A DNA stretch of 64,000 nt from Acanthamoeba castellanii str. Neff (GCF_000313135.1 NW_004457712.1:1237053-1301052); one strand, 5' to 3'; shown: positions 25,125 to 36,427, counted from the stretch's first letter. Program-made: numbers and translations. Notes: generated by a model not told the origin, from the letters alone.

Positions 25125-25467
25125 TGCGGCACTCGCCCGAAAAGGCTAAAGATCTGTTGCGAGGTGGGGAGGGAGGACTGATCTGACACTCCTCACTTGA
25201 GGAAGACTGACGACGCCGTAGTTGTTGTTGATGATGATGTCGTTTCCGTTGTGGTTGCCTTCGTCGACACAGAAGCGTAACGGTCTGGTGCATTTTTGCA
25301 CCAAGGACGTCAAATGCCATAAAAGGGATGTTAGGTTCAACCGCGTTGCATTGCCACACAATCCCTGTGTGCGTGTGTCGTGCGCACACGCACGCACACA
25401 CACGATTGGGCCGGATTGGTGTGAATTAGTATCCATTGTATTGTGTACGTGTGCAACAGGACAACAC
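25125..25467. promoter_or_regulatory. Intergenic upstream of the DENN gene
   Basis: 343 bases between the bL28m stop and the DENN start, both on the minus strand. It likely holds the bL28m 3' end and DENN promoter. I see no specific element. Confidence 0.45.
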
Positions 25468-26241
25468 TCACACCACCTCGCTCTGCTCGCGCTGCGCTAC
25501 GGGAGGAGGGGAGGACGTCGCGGAGGCGGTGGAGGAGGAGGAAGAAGAAGAACCCTCCTTCTTTCGGTTGTAGTTGTCGATGATCTGCTGCCACTGGTCC
25601 TTGACCGACACAGCCGGGGCTGCCTTCGCCTGGAACTTGACGCCGTGCTTCAGCTCGTACACCTAGTGGTACACCATCAGCAGTAGCGAGTAGCGTGAGC
25701 AAACACATGGCGGGTAGAGCAGGCTCGCATGGTGGCACGGATGGGAAGCGGACGGACAAGCCACTTCACTCATGTTGAAAGATGAAAGATGGAGCGAGCA
25801 GCGGGCGCGTAGCGGCAGAAATCGGAGTTTAATGATGTGAGAAGGGAGAGGGCACCTCCTTGAGCCGCTCCTTGAGCTGCAGGCCGAACAGCGAGTCAAG
25901 CTTATGGTCCTTGGTGTAGAGGATGTAGTTGTCCAGCCCGCCCATCTTGTCGATAGTGCGGAGAGCTGCCGTCGTCACATTGATGTGGAATGTTTCGTTC
26001 AGCAGCTCACTGAAGAGCTTCTTCTTGTGCACGTTGGGCTTCCACGTCCGTCGCGTGCTGCATCAAATTGTTGCGATTAAAAATTGATACAAAATTAGCC
26101 GGAGGGGGGCGGGCCGTACAGCTTGTGCGAGAAACTGATTTGGTTGCCGAAGACCACGGTGCGGCCAGCGAACAGGCCCCTTTGTGACCTCTTCGTCCAG
26201 CCTCGGCAGGTCGTCTCCTGGAGTGCACTTCTTCGGATCAT
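25468..26241 (-). CDS. Mitochondrial large-subunit ribosomal protein bL28m
   Basis: Three exons on the minus strand, 26241-26120, 26057-25856, 25662-25468; 172 residues. A short basic N-terminus (MIRRSALQETTCRGWTKRSQ) precedes the L28 signature: GRTVVFGNQISFSHKL, TRRTWKPNVHKKKLFS and VTTAALRTIDKMGGLDNYIL. These match bacterial/mitochondrial L28. The C-terminal extension (KHGVKFQAKAAP, then a Ser run and PPPVAQREQSEVV) is typical of mitochondrial forms. Intron phases agree. The gene starts only 66 bases downstream of the LETM1-like stop. Confidence 0.92.
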
Positions 26242-26307
26242 CTTGGTTGAATGATTAATCAATCGCAACCTTGGCGAGAAAAGTCGTGTTTTCTTTTTCT
26301 TTTCTTT

Positions 26308-27840
26308 TCACTTGGCTCTGGTGTTGGTGGCGAGAGCGGGCGCGAAGAGGGTGAGTTCGGCAGAGACGGGCGGAGGTGGCCGGCGGAAGGCGAGCCACTG
26401 GTTGATCTGGGCCACCAACCGATCGCGCTCGGTGACGTCGGTGGGCAGACCGCGCTCGTCGCACGCCTCCAGCAGCTCCTCGTCCGTCAGCTCAGTCGGC
26501 CACCTGTCTCCCTCCTGCACCAACAGCTGCACGCACGACACGGCGATGGTCAGTACACGCCGCACGACACACACGTTGCACACCGCACGACACGACACAC
26601 GCCGCACACACACACCTTGTCGTCGTGCTGGATGCGGGAGGCGTGGAGGATGAGCTGGTTGGCGCAGTGGTCGAAGGTGGGGAGGGGCAGCGCCGAGAGG
26701 CCATAGAAGGTGCACAGGGCGCGCAGCTCCGCCGGGCACAGCCACAGCGTCGAGCCCAGCCACGACCCCAGCGAGGCTCCGCTCGATCGCCTCGGCTCCA
26801 GGTCCAGCAGCTTCAAGTGCGTCGCGAAGTAGCGGTCGAGCGGTCGCAGCTGCGTCAGCGGAATCGCTTCTCCGGCTGCTGCCTGCTGACGTCACAGCAC
26901 CACCATCAGCTCCACTTGAAAGAACGAAGAAGAAATGAACGAAGAACGCGATGGTGGGTGCGAACCCGGTGAATGAAGTCGAGGAGGAGGTCGCGTTCGC
27001 GGGCCGACGGACCCTCCGTGGCGAGCAGTCGCTCGCTGAGGGCGTCGCGCAGCTGGCGGGCGGCCTCCACCTTGACCTTCTGCCGCTTCTGCATCTGCGC
27101 CACCCGATAGCTGACACACCCCTCGTCAGCCACACATCCGTGCGTGTCGCACCGTGTGTGCGGTGGTGCGTGTCGTGTGTCGTGTGCGGTCTGTACCTGG
27201 AAGAGTGGTACGTGGAGGGAAGGAAGCCGGGGAAGAAGCGGACGATGACGGGCAGGGCGTAGGCCGAGAAGGGGAGCATGAAGAAGGCGAGGAAGGGCAC
27301 CAGCGCGCGCACGTCGTCAGCCACCCGACGCACGAACCGCGTCTCCCGCCGGCTCAGCGCCACCGACCCGTCGGCTGCCACCCCGCCGCTGGCCATGGAC
27401 TCGCGAACCCGGCGCCGCAGGGCACGAGCCGCGCCGGCGTCGACCCAGAGCTGCCGCGTGCCGCCCCAGTACTGGGCCCACATGGCCTTTGCGCCGGCCT
27501 TGGCCCGCTCGGCCCAGGACTCGCTACTCGCGACCGCCGACAAAGATGAAGATGAAGATGAAGGAGATGGAGATGAAGGAGATGGCGAAGAGGATGAGGT
27601 TGATGTTGTAGTGGTTGCAGAGAAGCGACGAGCGAGAAGGGGAGGCAGCGGTCGGAAGGGGGTGGCGAGTACGCCGGTGGGGGACGAGAGCAAAGCGAAA
27701 GAGGAAGAGAAGGAGGAGGAGACGGGTGACGGTGCCAACACCAGGCGGCGGGCGGCTCCGAGACCAGAGCGACCGCACTGGCGCATAACGACGCCGTCGA
27801 CGGCAGCAGCGGCCGAGGTGGTTCTGGTCAAGCGTCGCAT
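26308..27840 (-). CDS. LETM1-like mitochondrial inner membrane protein
   Basis: Four exons on the minus strand, 27840-27197, 27110-26966, 26882-26616, 26526-26308; 424 residues. The first 100 residues are Arg/Ser/Thr-rich without acid clusters (mitochondrial targeting). A WAERAKAGAKAMWAQYWGGT helix is followed by FVRRVADDVRALVPFLAFFMLPFSAYALPV, the single membrane span, and FFPGFLPSTY, all hallmarks of the LETM1 domain. LKLLDLEPRR, LCPAELRALCTFYGL and LTDEELLEACDERGLP complete it. The family acts in K+/H+ or Ca2+ exchange and in mitoribosome contact. EF-hands are not seen. The start at 27840 is chosen because translation from further upstream adds non-targeting sequence. Confidence 0.9.
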   Translation of the reverse strand: MRRLTRTTSAAAAVDGVVMRQCGRSGLGAARRLVLAPSPVSSSFSSSFALLSSPTGVLATPFRPLPPLLARRFSATTTTSTSSSSPSPSSPSPSSSSSSLSAVASSESWAERAKAGAKAMWAQYWGGTRQLWVDAGAARALRRRVRESMASGGVAADGSVALSRRETRFVRRVADDVRALVPFLAFFMLPFSAYALPVIVRFFPGFLPSTYHSSRYRPHTTHDTHHRTHGATRTDVWLTRGVSAIGWRRCRSGRRSRWRPPASCATPSASDCSPRRVRRPANATSSSTSFTGFAPTIAFFVHFFFVLSSGADGGAVTSAGSSRRSDSADAAATARPLLRDALEAAGPGAEAIERSLAGVVAGLDAVAVPGGAARPVHLLWPLGAAPPHLRPLRQPAHPPRLPHPARRQGVCVRRVSCRAVCNVCVVRRVLTIAVSCVQLLVQEGDRWPTELTDEELLEACDERGLPTDVTERDRLVAQINQWLAFRRPPPPVSAELTLFAPALATNTRAK

Positions 27841-28104
27841 CTCCAGTGATCTCCTAAAGTCTGGTTCGCGGCCGTTACTGGTGCGCAAGGCTGGTGCTCG
27901 AGTCTCTGGTACCGCGGCTTCCAAGAAAAGGGCACACACCACAACCACAGAGCACGGGCTCGACAAGAAGGCCAACTAATAATAAATGAAAATAAATAAT
28001 GAAAATGATTTCCATAACTCGACGTAATAAAGAACAAATAATAAAGAATAAAGAAATAGAAAATAAATATATTTTCATTGTAGAAATCCACTTCTGTACA
28101 GGTA

Positions 28105-29302
28105 TCAGGCGGAGCGGAGGGCACGCAGGACGAGTGGCGTGTAGAGGTGTATGAGCAGCCACACCAGGCAGATGCACCCCGTGAGCACACAGATGAAGAT
28201 GAAGATGGCCTTTCCCCCCCCCAGCGTTAGCGACGGCACAAACACCACACACCCACAAACGCACGACACACAACATGTTGTCGCGCACCGCACGGCACGC
28301 GCATGGCACGCGAGTGGTGACGCGCACGACACGCGCAAGTGGAAGTGGTAATTGCTTACGTCGTCATAGAGGAGTCGAGCGGCAACGACCATGGCCGCGC
28401 AGAAGGAGATGACGCCCAGCATGAGGAAGATCGTGGGGATGCCGAGCACGAAGGAGAGCGAGCGGATGAACTTCTTGTTCTTCCGATCGGGGATCGCGTT
28501 CAGCGCCCGGTAGAACGAGAGCGTCAGCAGGATGCCGAAGAAGTTGGACGCCAACGCCACCACGATGAAGATACCTATAACGATCACTGGAGGTCAGCGC
28601 ATCTTGCTCCTGTGTGCGGCAGTGCGTGTGCGGTGTGCGGTGTGCGTATGCGGTGTGCGTGTGCGGTGTGCGTACCGAAGAGCGTGGGCATCCAGGTGGC
28701 GTTGCCGTCGACCTTGGTCTGCGGCGGGTCCATATAGATCTGGACGGCGAAGCCGGCGATGAGGGCCATCAGCACGCCGTAGTTCTGCCATTCGCCCACC
28801 AACCGCGCCCTCCTGCACCACACGTCGTCAGTTCTCAATTTCTCGTAACCCAGGCTGGCAGCGTCATCGTACCTTTCGGCGGCGTCGATGTGAACGTTGG
28901 CGAGGTCGAGGTAGCTCTGTCGAAAGACGAAGATGCCGAGGAGCCGCTTGAGCCGCCGCTTGAACCCGGTGTCGCGCTCGATGATGGGCTCCTCTTCCAG
29001 CCCAAGGCGAACACGCCCGACGGCGACCGCTTCTCCATGGTCGGCGACGGCGCTCGCTCGCCGCCGAGCCCTCCATCGTCACCATCTTGGTGGCCGACAG
29101 CGCCGCCCGTGGCTCGATCGAGGTCTTTCTGTGCTGACGTGCTCTGCATTCCCCGGCTGGAGGTCTGTTCGTGTTCTTGTTCTGGTGTGTTGATGGTGGT
29201 GTTGGAGTAATGGCAGGCGTTAGAGCTCACGGGGTAGAAGAGAGGATCATGGTGGTCGTCTGCGGGCGCCCACGGAGATGAGATTGGCGATAGGGGGGAC
29301 AT
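28105..29302 (-). CDS. Four-helix membrane protein, unidentified
   Basis: Exons on the minus strand: 29302-29231 (tentative), 28991-28873, 28812-28676, 28586-28360, 28209-28105; 219 residues. A soluble N-terminal part (IIERDTGFKRRLKRLLGIFV, LDLANVHIDAAERR) precedes four hydrophobic segments: GVLMALIAGFAVQIYM, IVIGIFIVVALASNFFGILL, VLGIPTIFLMLGVISFCAAM and AIFIFICVLTGCICLVWLL. The loop with PQTKVDGNATW may be lumenal (N-glycosylation sequon NAT). No family recognised. The junction 29231/28991 uses a weak purine-rich acceptor but is the one that restores frame; the other joins are firm. Confidence 0.65.
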
Positions 29303-30426
29303 GTCAACACATAATGTCTAGGAGAATCAGGCCGAATGTCTCACTTGAGGCAATGTAGTGTTTCAGCCCGAAATCCGCCGCCTTCTCCCGAGCCCTGAGT
29401 TCGAATCCCACCACTTCTCATTATCCATGATTGCACAAGTCGGGAAAATTCCGAGCAAAAGAAACAACAATTTCGGCCAATCGCCGAGTTGTAGAAAAGT
29501 CGTAGAATGGGATATTGTGTCGACATGGTTAAGTATAAATGGCGGTGACGAAACGGCAAGAGGCATTTTCGATTCACACCCTGTACAGTTCACTACCCAC
29601 CACCGACATGGTGCTGCTAGTCGAGTAAACCATTCACCGATTTCACACCCTCGCGTCTCAACGCACAACCCCTCCCCTCACGCCGTTCCCTACATTCTTC
29701 TTTCGCCCCTTCGGTGGACCACTCGCGACGCGAGATGCTCACTCGCGAGAACATGCCACCCTCTCTAACCTCCGTTCGGCGATTCGCGCTCTCGATGGCT
29801 GTTTCGATGCTCTAGTCTCGAATCTGCCCTTTCCGTCCCTCCTAATTTCATCCTCGCGCCCATCAACACATCCGATTCGCGGGTCCGAAGCTCGAATGCG
29901 TCTGGATCGCAACTATGCAGCAAATTTCTCTGCAGAATGCCTTTCAACCAGCGCGGATCCCACGCACCTGTCCCTCGTGCTCCTGAGTCGATCCTCCTTC
30001 GTGGTGGATAGCCGAGCCTCCATTCTCGCTCGCGCTCGAGTCCATCCAATCGTCCCCGGTGGTCAGCTGCCCCGCAGCAGGAAGCGATGGTGCCGTGACT
30101 TCGCACAGTCATCGTACTCGCGCACCGAGACCATCGAGAGCTCATTCCGCCTGGCGCGCATGATCGTAGCTAATCAGCAGACCCCCTCACGTACGTAACG
30201 ACGCTCGACACCGGTGGCGACCGAGTTCGACAGCGCCCCTCCTCCTCCGCTCCGATTCATCACTCCCTCCTTTCACAGCCTTTCTGTTCTCGGCCCTACA
30301 CCCCGTCTTCCGCCTCCGCATCTTCTTCACCTCTCTTCTTCTTCATCACGCCCCAACGGTACATTCTCGCCAAGCTTCGTGTTCCCTGCCCCGCCTTGCC
30401 CTGTTCTCCAGATCCCGTGGACCCTC
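29303..30426. other. Intergenic, no gene seen
   Basis: About 1.1 kb between the membrane-protein gene and the minisatellite. Base composition is mixed; frames on plus stay open around 29896-30198 and beyond 30214 but are Pro/Ser/Leu low-complexity with no splice-linked continuation. A B-box-like GTTCGAATCCC near 29400 does not fold into a tRNA. Confidence 0.5.
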
Positions 30427-30693
30427 GACCTACGTGCCCCGCTTCATTCCGACCGACCGACCTACGTGCCCCGCTTCATTCCGACCAACCGACTTACGTG
30501 CCCGCTTCATTCTGACCGACCGACCGACGCCTTCTACGTGTGGACCCCCGACCGACGCCTTCTACGTGTGGACCCCCGACCGACGCCTTCTACGTGTGGA
30601 CCCCCGACCGACGCCTTCTACGTGTGGACCCCCGACCGACGCCTTCTACGTGTGGACCCCCGACCGACGCCTTCTACGTGTGGACCCCCGACC
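30427..30693. repeat. Minisatellite, about 31-bp x3 then 28-bp x6
   Basis: Three diverged copies of a unit built on CCTACGTGCCCCGCTTCATT (30427-30520) are followed by six near-perfect 28-base units (GACGCCTTCTACGTGTGGAC plus CCCCGACC) from 30526 to 30693. A 28-base period rotates frame, so all three plus frames must be stop-free, and they are. Confidence 0.92.
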
Positions 30694-31248
30694 GACGACG
30701 CTGCCAAAGCCATTCTGCACTCAACCCCTACCCTGCTCCTCCCCTTCAGACTGCCCCGTGGATCCCTACCTACGTGCCTCCGACCCTCCCGAAGTATCCA
30801 CCCAAGTTCCTGGACCTACCCTACCCTACCTACGCTACGACGACCTTTCTCCTACCTCCTTTCCCAGTCATTCAACCAAGCGCCCCCCGCTCTGCCCCTT
30901 CAGGCCTGCCTCGTGGACCCCGGCCTACGAACAGTGCCCGCAACTCCGCCCCCCCCCCCGATACACCAGCACCGACCTCTCCACAACGACCTCTACGCAC
31001 CGCCGCCCCGACTCCACCAGTTGCATTGACCTAACTCGCCCGCCTTGCGCTTGCTCACCGCCCAACTCGCCATTCAGCCAACTTGACCTGACGACGACGA
31101 CTGCCGTGCCTCTCCCTGCGTTTTCTTCCTCTGCTCCCCTACTCTCCCCGTTCGCTTGCCCTATCCTGCTTCCAGACGAGTCAGCCCTGTGCTCCCGCCC
31201 ATGACCATAATGAACACGCTCTCGAACCGCCCGAAGACCCACACGACC

Positions 31249-31677
31249 GACGCCCTCTGCCGCGACCGCGACCATCAAGCCTTCGACGCCCTCTGCCGCG
31301 ACCGCGACCATCAAGCCTTCGACGCCCTCTGCCGCGACCGCGACCATCAAGCCTTCGACGCCCTCTGCCGCGACCGCGACCATCAAGCCTTCGACGCCCT
31401 CTGCCGCGACCGCGACCATCAAGCCTTCGACGCCCTCTGCCGCGACCGCGACCACACGACCGACGCCCTCTGCCGCGACCGCGACCATCAAGCCTTCGAC
31501 GCCCTCTGCCGCGACCGCGACCATCAAGCCTTCGACGCCCTCTGCCGCGACCGCGACCATCAAGCCTTCGACGCCCTCTGCCGCGACCGCGACCATCAAG
31601 CCTTCGACGCCCTCTGCCGCGACCGCGACCATCAAGCCTTCGACGCCCTCTGCCGCGACCGCGACCATCAAGCCTTC
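31249..31677. repeat. Minisatellite, 36-bp unit x12
   Basis: Twelve copies of a 36-base unit starting GACGCCCTCTGCCGCGACCG and ending CATCAAGCCTTC. Copy 6 (31429-31461) is 33 bases and ends CACACGACC, the same sequence that precedes copy 1. Translated on plus the unit is DALCRDRDHQAF; the frame stays open to 32334. Confidence 0.95.
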
Positions 31678-31930
31678 GAGACGACCACGCGACCATCAAG
31701 CCTTCGAGACGACCACGCGACCATCAAGCCTTCGAGACGACCACGCGACCATCAAGCCTTCGAGACGACCACGCGACCATCAAGCCTTCGAGACGACCAC
31801 GCGACCATCAAGCCTTCGAGACGACCACGCGACCATCAAGCCTTCGAGACGACCACGCGACCATCAAGCCTTCCAGACGACCACGCGACCATCAAGCCTT
31901 CGAGACGACCACGCGACCACCGCGGCCCTG
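31678..31930. repeat. Minisatellite, 28-bp unit x8-9
   Basis: Eight to nine copies of a 28-base unit (GAGACGACCACGCGACCATC plus AAGCCTTC), directly abutting the 36-base array and sharing its ACCATCAAGCCTTC end. Copy 8 has one change (CAGACG). Confidence 0.93.
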
Positions 31931-32172
31931 CCTTCGAGACGACCACGTCGATCATCCATCGCCCAGAACAAGAACACAACTACGGGACCCTCATCCCCTC
32001 TCAATGTCACGGGTGGCGAGGAGGTCAGTGTAAATCACTCCGCACCTCCTCGCCGCCTGTGGGATTGAGAGAACGTGAGAGGCGCGTGTTGAGTGTTGCT
32101 CGCCCGCGTCCAAAATTGTCAGCCTTTATTAACGTTTTTTATTTTTCCACCCGCGGGTGGTCGATTCCGCGC

Positions 32173-34262
32173 TCAGCAGTTGGGGTGGCCGGGGATGTGG
32201 GTGGCCTTGGTCATGCCGCTGCTCACGTACTTGTAGAACCCGTAGAGCTTGGCCATGGCCGGGTCGTTGTCGGTCTTCTGCTTCATGTCGAGCCACTGAG
32301 CCGTGTCGAGCGGCGCCGAGAGGCCGTACGCTGAGACCATGTCGTACTCTTTCTTGAACGTCAGGCTGCCCTGCGCGTTGGCGGCGTCGAGGTTGGCCCA
32401 GTAGGTGATCACGTTCATGATCTCGTACGACGACGAGTCGTACTCGATCACGCGCAGCGACGGGTTGTACTGCGGCAGCACCGAGGGGGCCACCAGGATG
32501 GCACCCGCCTGGTTCTTCAGCACGTACAAGTGATCCTGCACATAAATAAAATACAAATAAATAAATAAAATACAAATAAATAACAAGGAACAATAATGAA
32601 TTAATGAATAAAAAAATAAAATAAAATAAATAAATTGTGTGGTGGGTACCGAGTGCTTGTGGCCGAAGAGGTGGCCGACGATGATGTCGGCGTAGTTGGC
32701 GGTGATGGTTTCGTAGGCCGCCAGGCACGAGTCAAAGTAGTAGTCCTTGTGGGGCGGAACGTGGCCCGTGAGGTAGGCCTGCAAGGTGGATTGGAGGGCA
32801 CGGGTGTGAGGTGCGATGAAAGTGAGCGGGATAGTGGCGGCGATGAAGGGAGGCGCGCACGCACCTTCTGGCCGCTCTGGCGGATGGCGCTGAGGGTCTG
32901 GTCGAGCCACGCGAACTGCTGGGCGCCGGGGTACTTGTTGTGGCTGCACGACTTGGTCTCCGTGTTGAACTGCACGCACCCAACAGAGAAGAAGAAAGGG
33001 TGAGTGCCCCTCTGCCACCTCGAGGCACGCGCGCGACTGATATTGATGGTTGTTACGTACGCTGGCCCAGTAGATCGTGTTGAGCGAAATGACTACCCGT
33101 GCGATCATGCGCGTGTGCGGTGGTGCGTATCGTGTCGTTGGTCGTGTCGTGTCGTGTCGTGTCGTGTCGTGTCGTCAGCAAGGGTTTGGTTATGGGGGTG
33201 ATAGGGGGGAAGTTACTCTGGAGTCCGGGAGCCACCTGGGTGGCGAAGTAGCCGCCCTGGCTCATGGTCTGCTGGCTGGCCGGGCTCAGCCACTGCCTCC
33301 AGTTGGCCGTCAAGTTCGACAAAATCTGCGCCGACCCAGCCATCACCAGCACCAGCGTCAGCACCGCGTTGTGGTTTGCTTGTTTGTTTGTTTGTTTGTT
33401 TGTTTGTTTGTTTGGTGGTGGTGGAGCGGAGGGTGACACAATCGTGTACCGCGTTGGGGCCGGGGCCGAGGCTGTCGTGCGGGTAGACGTCGTTGTTGCC
33501 GATCGACGGCACGAGCGTCAGCGACGGGAACGACTGCTGCATCCATTGCGTCACCTGTGTGTGCGAAGCGCGTGAGTGTGCGTGTGCGTGTGTGCGTGTG
33601 CGGTGTGTGCGGTACCTGGGTGTTCTCGTAGAGGATCTCGTCCTGGGAGGTGGGGAGGAAGGCCTTGTCGCGGTTGTGCCTCGCGTTGTCGCCGGTCCAC
33701 ACCACAAAGTCAAGAGGTCCCAGGGAGCGAGCGAACTGCAGGGCCGCGGTCACGAGCGGGTACGGCGAGTCGCACCCTGTGTCCGTAAAAATAAATAAAT
33801 AAAAATAAAAATAAAAAGCAGTGATAATAAACCCTCAAAAGGAAACAAGTAATTACTTATTACTATTTTTTCACACAAATAAATGAAGATAAATAATTGC
33901 CAAAAAGGAAAATGTGAGAAAACGAACCGCGAGCGCCGAAGGTCCCAGCCTGGTCGTCTGCGGCCACGAGGGTCCGGCGACCGCCGTGGGAGTGGCACAG
34001 GTCCGTCACGCTGGTGCCCACCACGTAGAACTTATCTGCACAGATGAAATATAAACAATTATAATTAATATTTTACAATAAAAAGCTATTAAAATTAACA
34101 GTTCCTCAATATAATAAAACGAAATAACGGTTGTAAGAAAGATGTACCCCAGTGGATGTCGGTGATGTGGAGGAACCTCCGCGTCTGGCCGGCGGAGGCC
34201 GTGGCGCACACGAGAGCCAACAGCAACACCGCCGCGAGGCAGGCCCACCGCAGCGAAGTCAT
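32173..34262 (-). CDS. Acid sphingomyelinase/endopolyphosphatase-like metallophosphoesterase, secreted
   Basis: Nine exons on the minus strand: 34262-34148, 34035-33928, 33776-33616, 33554-33450, 33325-33217, 33092-33061, 32969-32865, 32778-32650, 32535-32173; 408 residues. A signal peptide (MTSLRWACLAAVLLLALVCA) is followed by all five metallophosphoesterase blocks: HITDIHW, FVVWTGDNARHNRD, PSIGNNDVYPHD, TGHVPPHK and GHLFGHKHSD. LNTIYW and ILVAPSVLPQYNPSLRVIEYD are typical of the ASM-like/Ppn1 branch. It probably hydrolyses phosphodiester or polyphosphate substrates in lysosome, vacuole or outside the cell. Substrate is undecided. One exon is 32 bases. The intron at 33326-33449 carries a GTTT tetramer run. 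Confidence 0.9.
33376..33416. repeat. GTTT tetramer repeat in phosphodiesterase intron
   Basis: Nine or so GTTT units within intron 33326-33449 of the minus-strand phosphodiesterase gene. Confidence 0.9.
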
Positions 34263-34854
34263 TCTCTGCGCCCGCACTCCGGGTTAGTGTGCCGTAGTGG
34301 CGCCCCCAAGCAGTCTTTGCAAAGTACGAGGCACAACGCGGCAGACCAGACCCCACGCACCGGAGCAAAACGTTCAGACAATGCGCCCACGACTTCGAGA
34401 ACGAAGGAAAAAGCCTTCTTCTTTCCTAACGTTAGTCGACACATTTTCGTTTTTTTGCAAATGACGAAACTGTTTCCTAATCCAAAGACAGCATTCCCAA
34501 AAAACAAGTTGGGCCTGGCGAGTGTCCTGGGCTACGGTCAGCCAACCTTGTTGTGGGCGTTAGGCGTCGTGGGAGTTGATGGGAGTGAACTGCTGGCGTG
34601 GTAGCTATGCCACGTCACCAGACTGGTCTCCTCCGCCGAGAGAACCGTGGCGGGTGTGTTGTTCGCGTGAAGGCCAGGGAGTGGAAGTGGTGTCGTAATC
34701 CCTATCCCTCGATTGGCCCGTGTGAGACAGTCCACCACTCCAACATGAGCCTCAAAGCTCGAGCCCCACAACATGTTTTCATCACATTCGCACTTGCGTA
34801 CAAACTCTTGATCAAGCAAAGCACAACCAGACACAACCAGACCCAAACGAGAGG
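34263..34854. promoter_or_regulatory. Divergent intergenic region (phosphodiesterase / GalNAc-transferase)
   Basis: 592 bases between two genes transcribed away from each other, both encoding secretory proteins. It should contain both promoters. No conserved element recognised; no frame is persuasive. Confidence 0.5.
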
Positions 34855-36252
34855 ATGAGGTTTCATCATCACTACACCTGTGCCCTTGTGGCGCTATGCC
34901 TCATAGGCCTGATGTCAAGCCTCGCCCTGGCCTACACGCCTGCAGACGTCCTACGGCCCCAGGGCTGCGACGCCATCGTCTACCCACACGGCCTGCCTTC
35001 GCTCTCCGTACGCCCAACCACATCACCAACCAAACATCAACAACACGTGTTGTTGACACGCCACACGTGTGCGCACACGACACATACATGTATGTAGGTG
35101 GTGATCACGGCCCTCGACGAAGATCCGACGCTGCTTGAGAACACGGTGCGTTCGATCCTCAAGCACACGCCGGGCCACCTGCTGCGCGACATCGTGATCG
35201 TCGACGACGCCAGTCGCGACCAGCCCGTGCGGCGCTACATGTCGCGCACCTACTCCAAGGTGCGCGTCGTGTACAACAAGCGCGGGCTGGGCGTGGCCGG
35301 CGCGCGCATGACCGGCGCCGACCGGTCCACGGGCGACGTCGTCGTCTTCCTGGACAGCCACATGGAGGTGACCGAGCGCTGGGCCGAGCCGTTCCTGCTC
35401 CACCTGCAGAACCACCCGGACAGCATAGTGTCGGCCGTGATCGAGGGCATCGACCCGCGCACCCAGAAGTGGGAGTCGATGCACCCGAGCCTGCACCTGG
35501 TGACCCTGCGCGTGCGCGACCTCGAGTTCAAGTGGAGCGGCAGCCCGCCCGAGGCCAACATCACCGCGGCGCCGATCGAGACCGCGTCGATCCTGGGCGC
35601 GGCGTTCGGCGTGGCGCGCAAGTGGTGGGAGCAGGTGGGCAAGTACGACCCGGGCCTCGAGATCTGGGGCGTGGAAAACATCGAGATCGCGGCCAAGGCC
35701 TGGATGTGCGGCACCGGCGCCTACGTCATTCCGTGCACCCGCATCGGCCACATCTACTGGGCCAACGACACCCGCACCCGCGGCGCCTATCGCTTCGAGG
35801 ACACCACCTTCGTCGCCCGCAACAAGGCGCGGTTCGCCCAGGTACTTGCTCCCTCCCCCCTGGTGCGAGTGAAAGAACGAAAGCGAAGGGGCGGTGAGCG
35901 AAAATAAAGAGCGAAGAGCGATGACTGACAGACAGAGTGGTACCAGGTGTGGATGGACTCGTACGGAGACAGCGTGATGAAGCACCTGTCGGAGAGTTCG
36001 GGTCTCAGCGACCACCGCCTGCGACGGCTGCCCGGTCTGGCCTCCCGACACGAGCTGCGGCAGAAGCTCCACTGCAAGTCGTTCCACTGGTACTTCTCAT
36101 GCCCGCCTACACCTGTTTGGTGGTGGTGTGTGTCGTGTGCGGTGTGGTGCGCGCAAGACGTTCTAAACGCCTTGGTCAGGTATGTGGAGAATGTCATCTA
36201 TCGCATCGCCCGCAAGTGGGGCTTCCCGCTGGTCCCGGAGGAGCAGTCTTAG
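34855..36252 (+). CDS. Polypeptide GalNAc-transferase-like glycosyltransferase (GT27)
   Basis: Four exons, 34855-35007, 35098-35841, 35947-36089, 36180-36252; 370 residues. A signal peptide or anchor (YTCALVALCLIGLMSSLALA) leads into the GT-A domain. It shows VVITALDEDPTLLENTVRSI, DIVIVDDASRD, RGLGVAGARMTGA, VVVFLDSHMEVTERW (the DxH metal motif), SILGAAFGVARKWWEQVGKYD, EIWGVENIEIAAKAWMCG and PCTRIGHIYW. CKSFHWYVENV matches the family end. The C-terminal ricin-type lectin domain of animal enzymes is absent. It should start O-glycans in the Golgi by moving an N-acetylhexosamine to Ser/Thr. The donor at 36090 sits inside TGG and restores W-Y-V-E-N-V. Confidence 0.92.
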
Positions 36253-36427
36253 GCCTTAAGGCAACAACCATCAAGCCACCCGAACACCACACCACACTAC
36301 AAGCCCCACAACGCCGTGCAATGACATACAGGCAAAATAATGAAGAGAACTCTCGAGTTGTTATATTTTATTATTCTTATTCTTATTATTGCAGTAAATG
36401 TTGTTCATTGGGGGAACCTGTCGAGTC

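Noticed and set aside
28873..29231. Frameshift in the four-helix membrane protein
   Set aside because: The reading frames conflict only if 29040-28991 is treated as exon; an intron 29230-28992 resolves it, though its acceptor is weak.
29340..29420. Possible tRNA with B-box-like GTTCGAATCCC
   Set aside because: No pairing acceptor or anticodon stem could be formed in either orientation.
30214..31029. Pro/Thr-rich plus-strand frame before and through the first minisatellite
   Set aside because: All three plus frames are partly open here because of low stop-codon content; no start context, domain or splice continuity supports one of them.
33213..33450. Read-through exon giving Lys/Gln/Thr/Asn repeats in the phosphodiesterase
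   Set aside because: The GTTT tract is intronic; splicing 33450 to 33325 is in phase and restores the ILSNLTANW segment.
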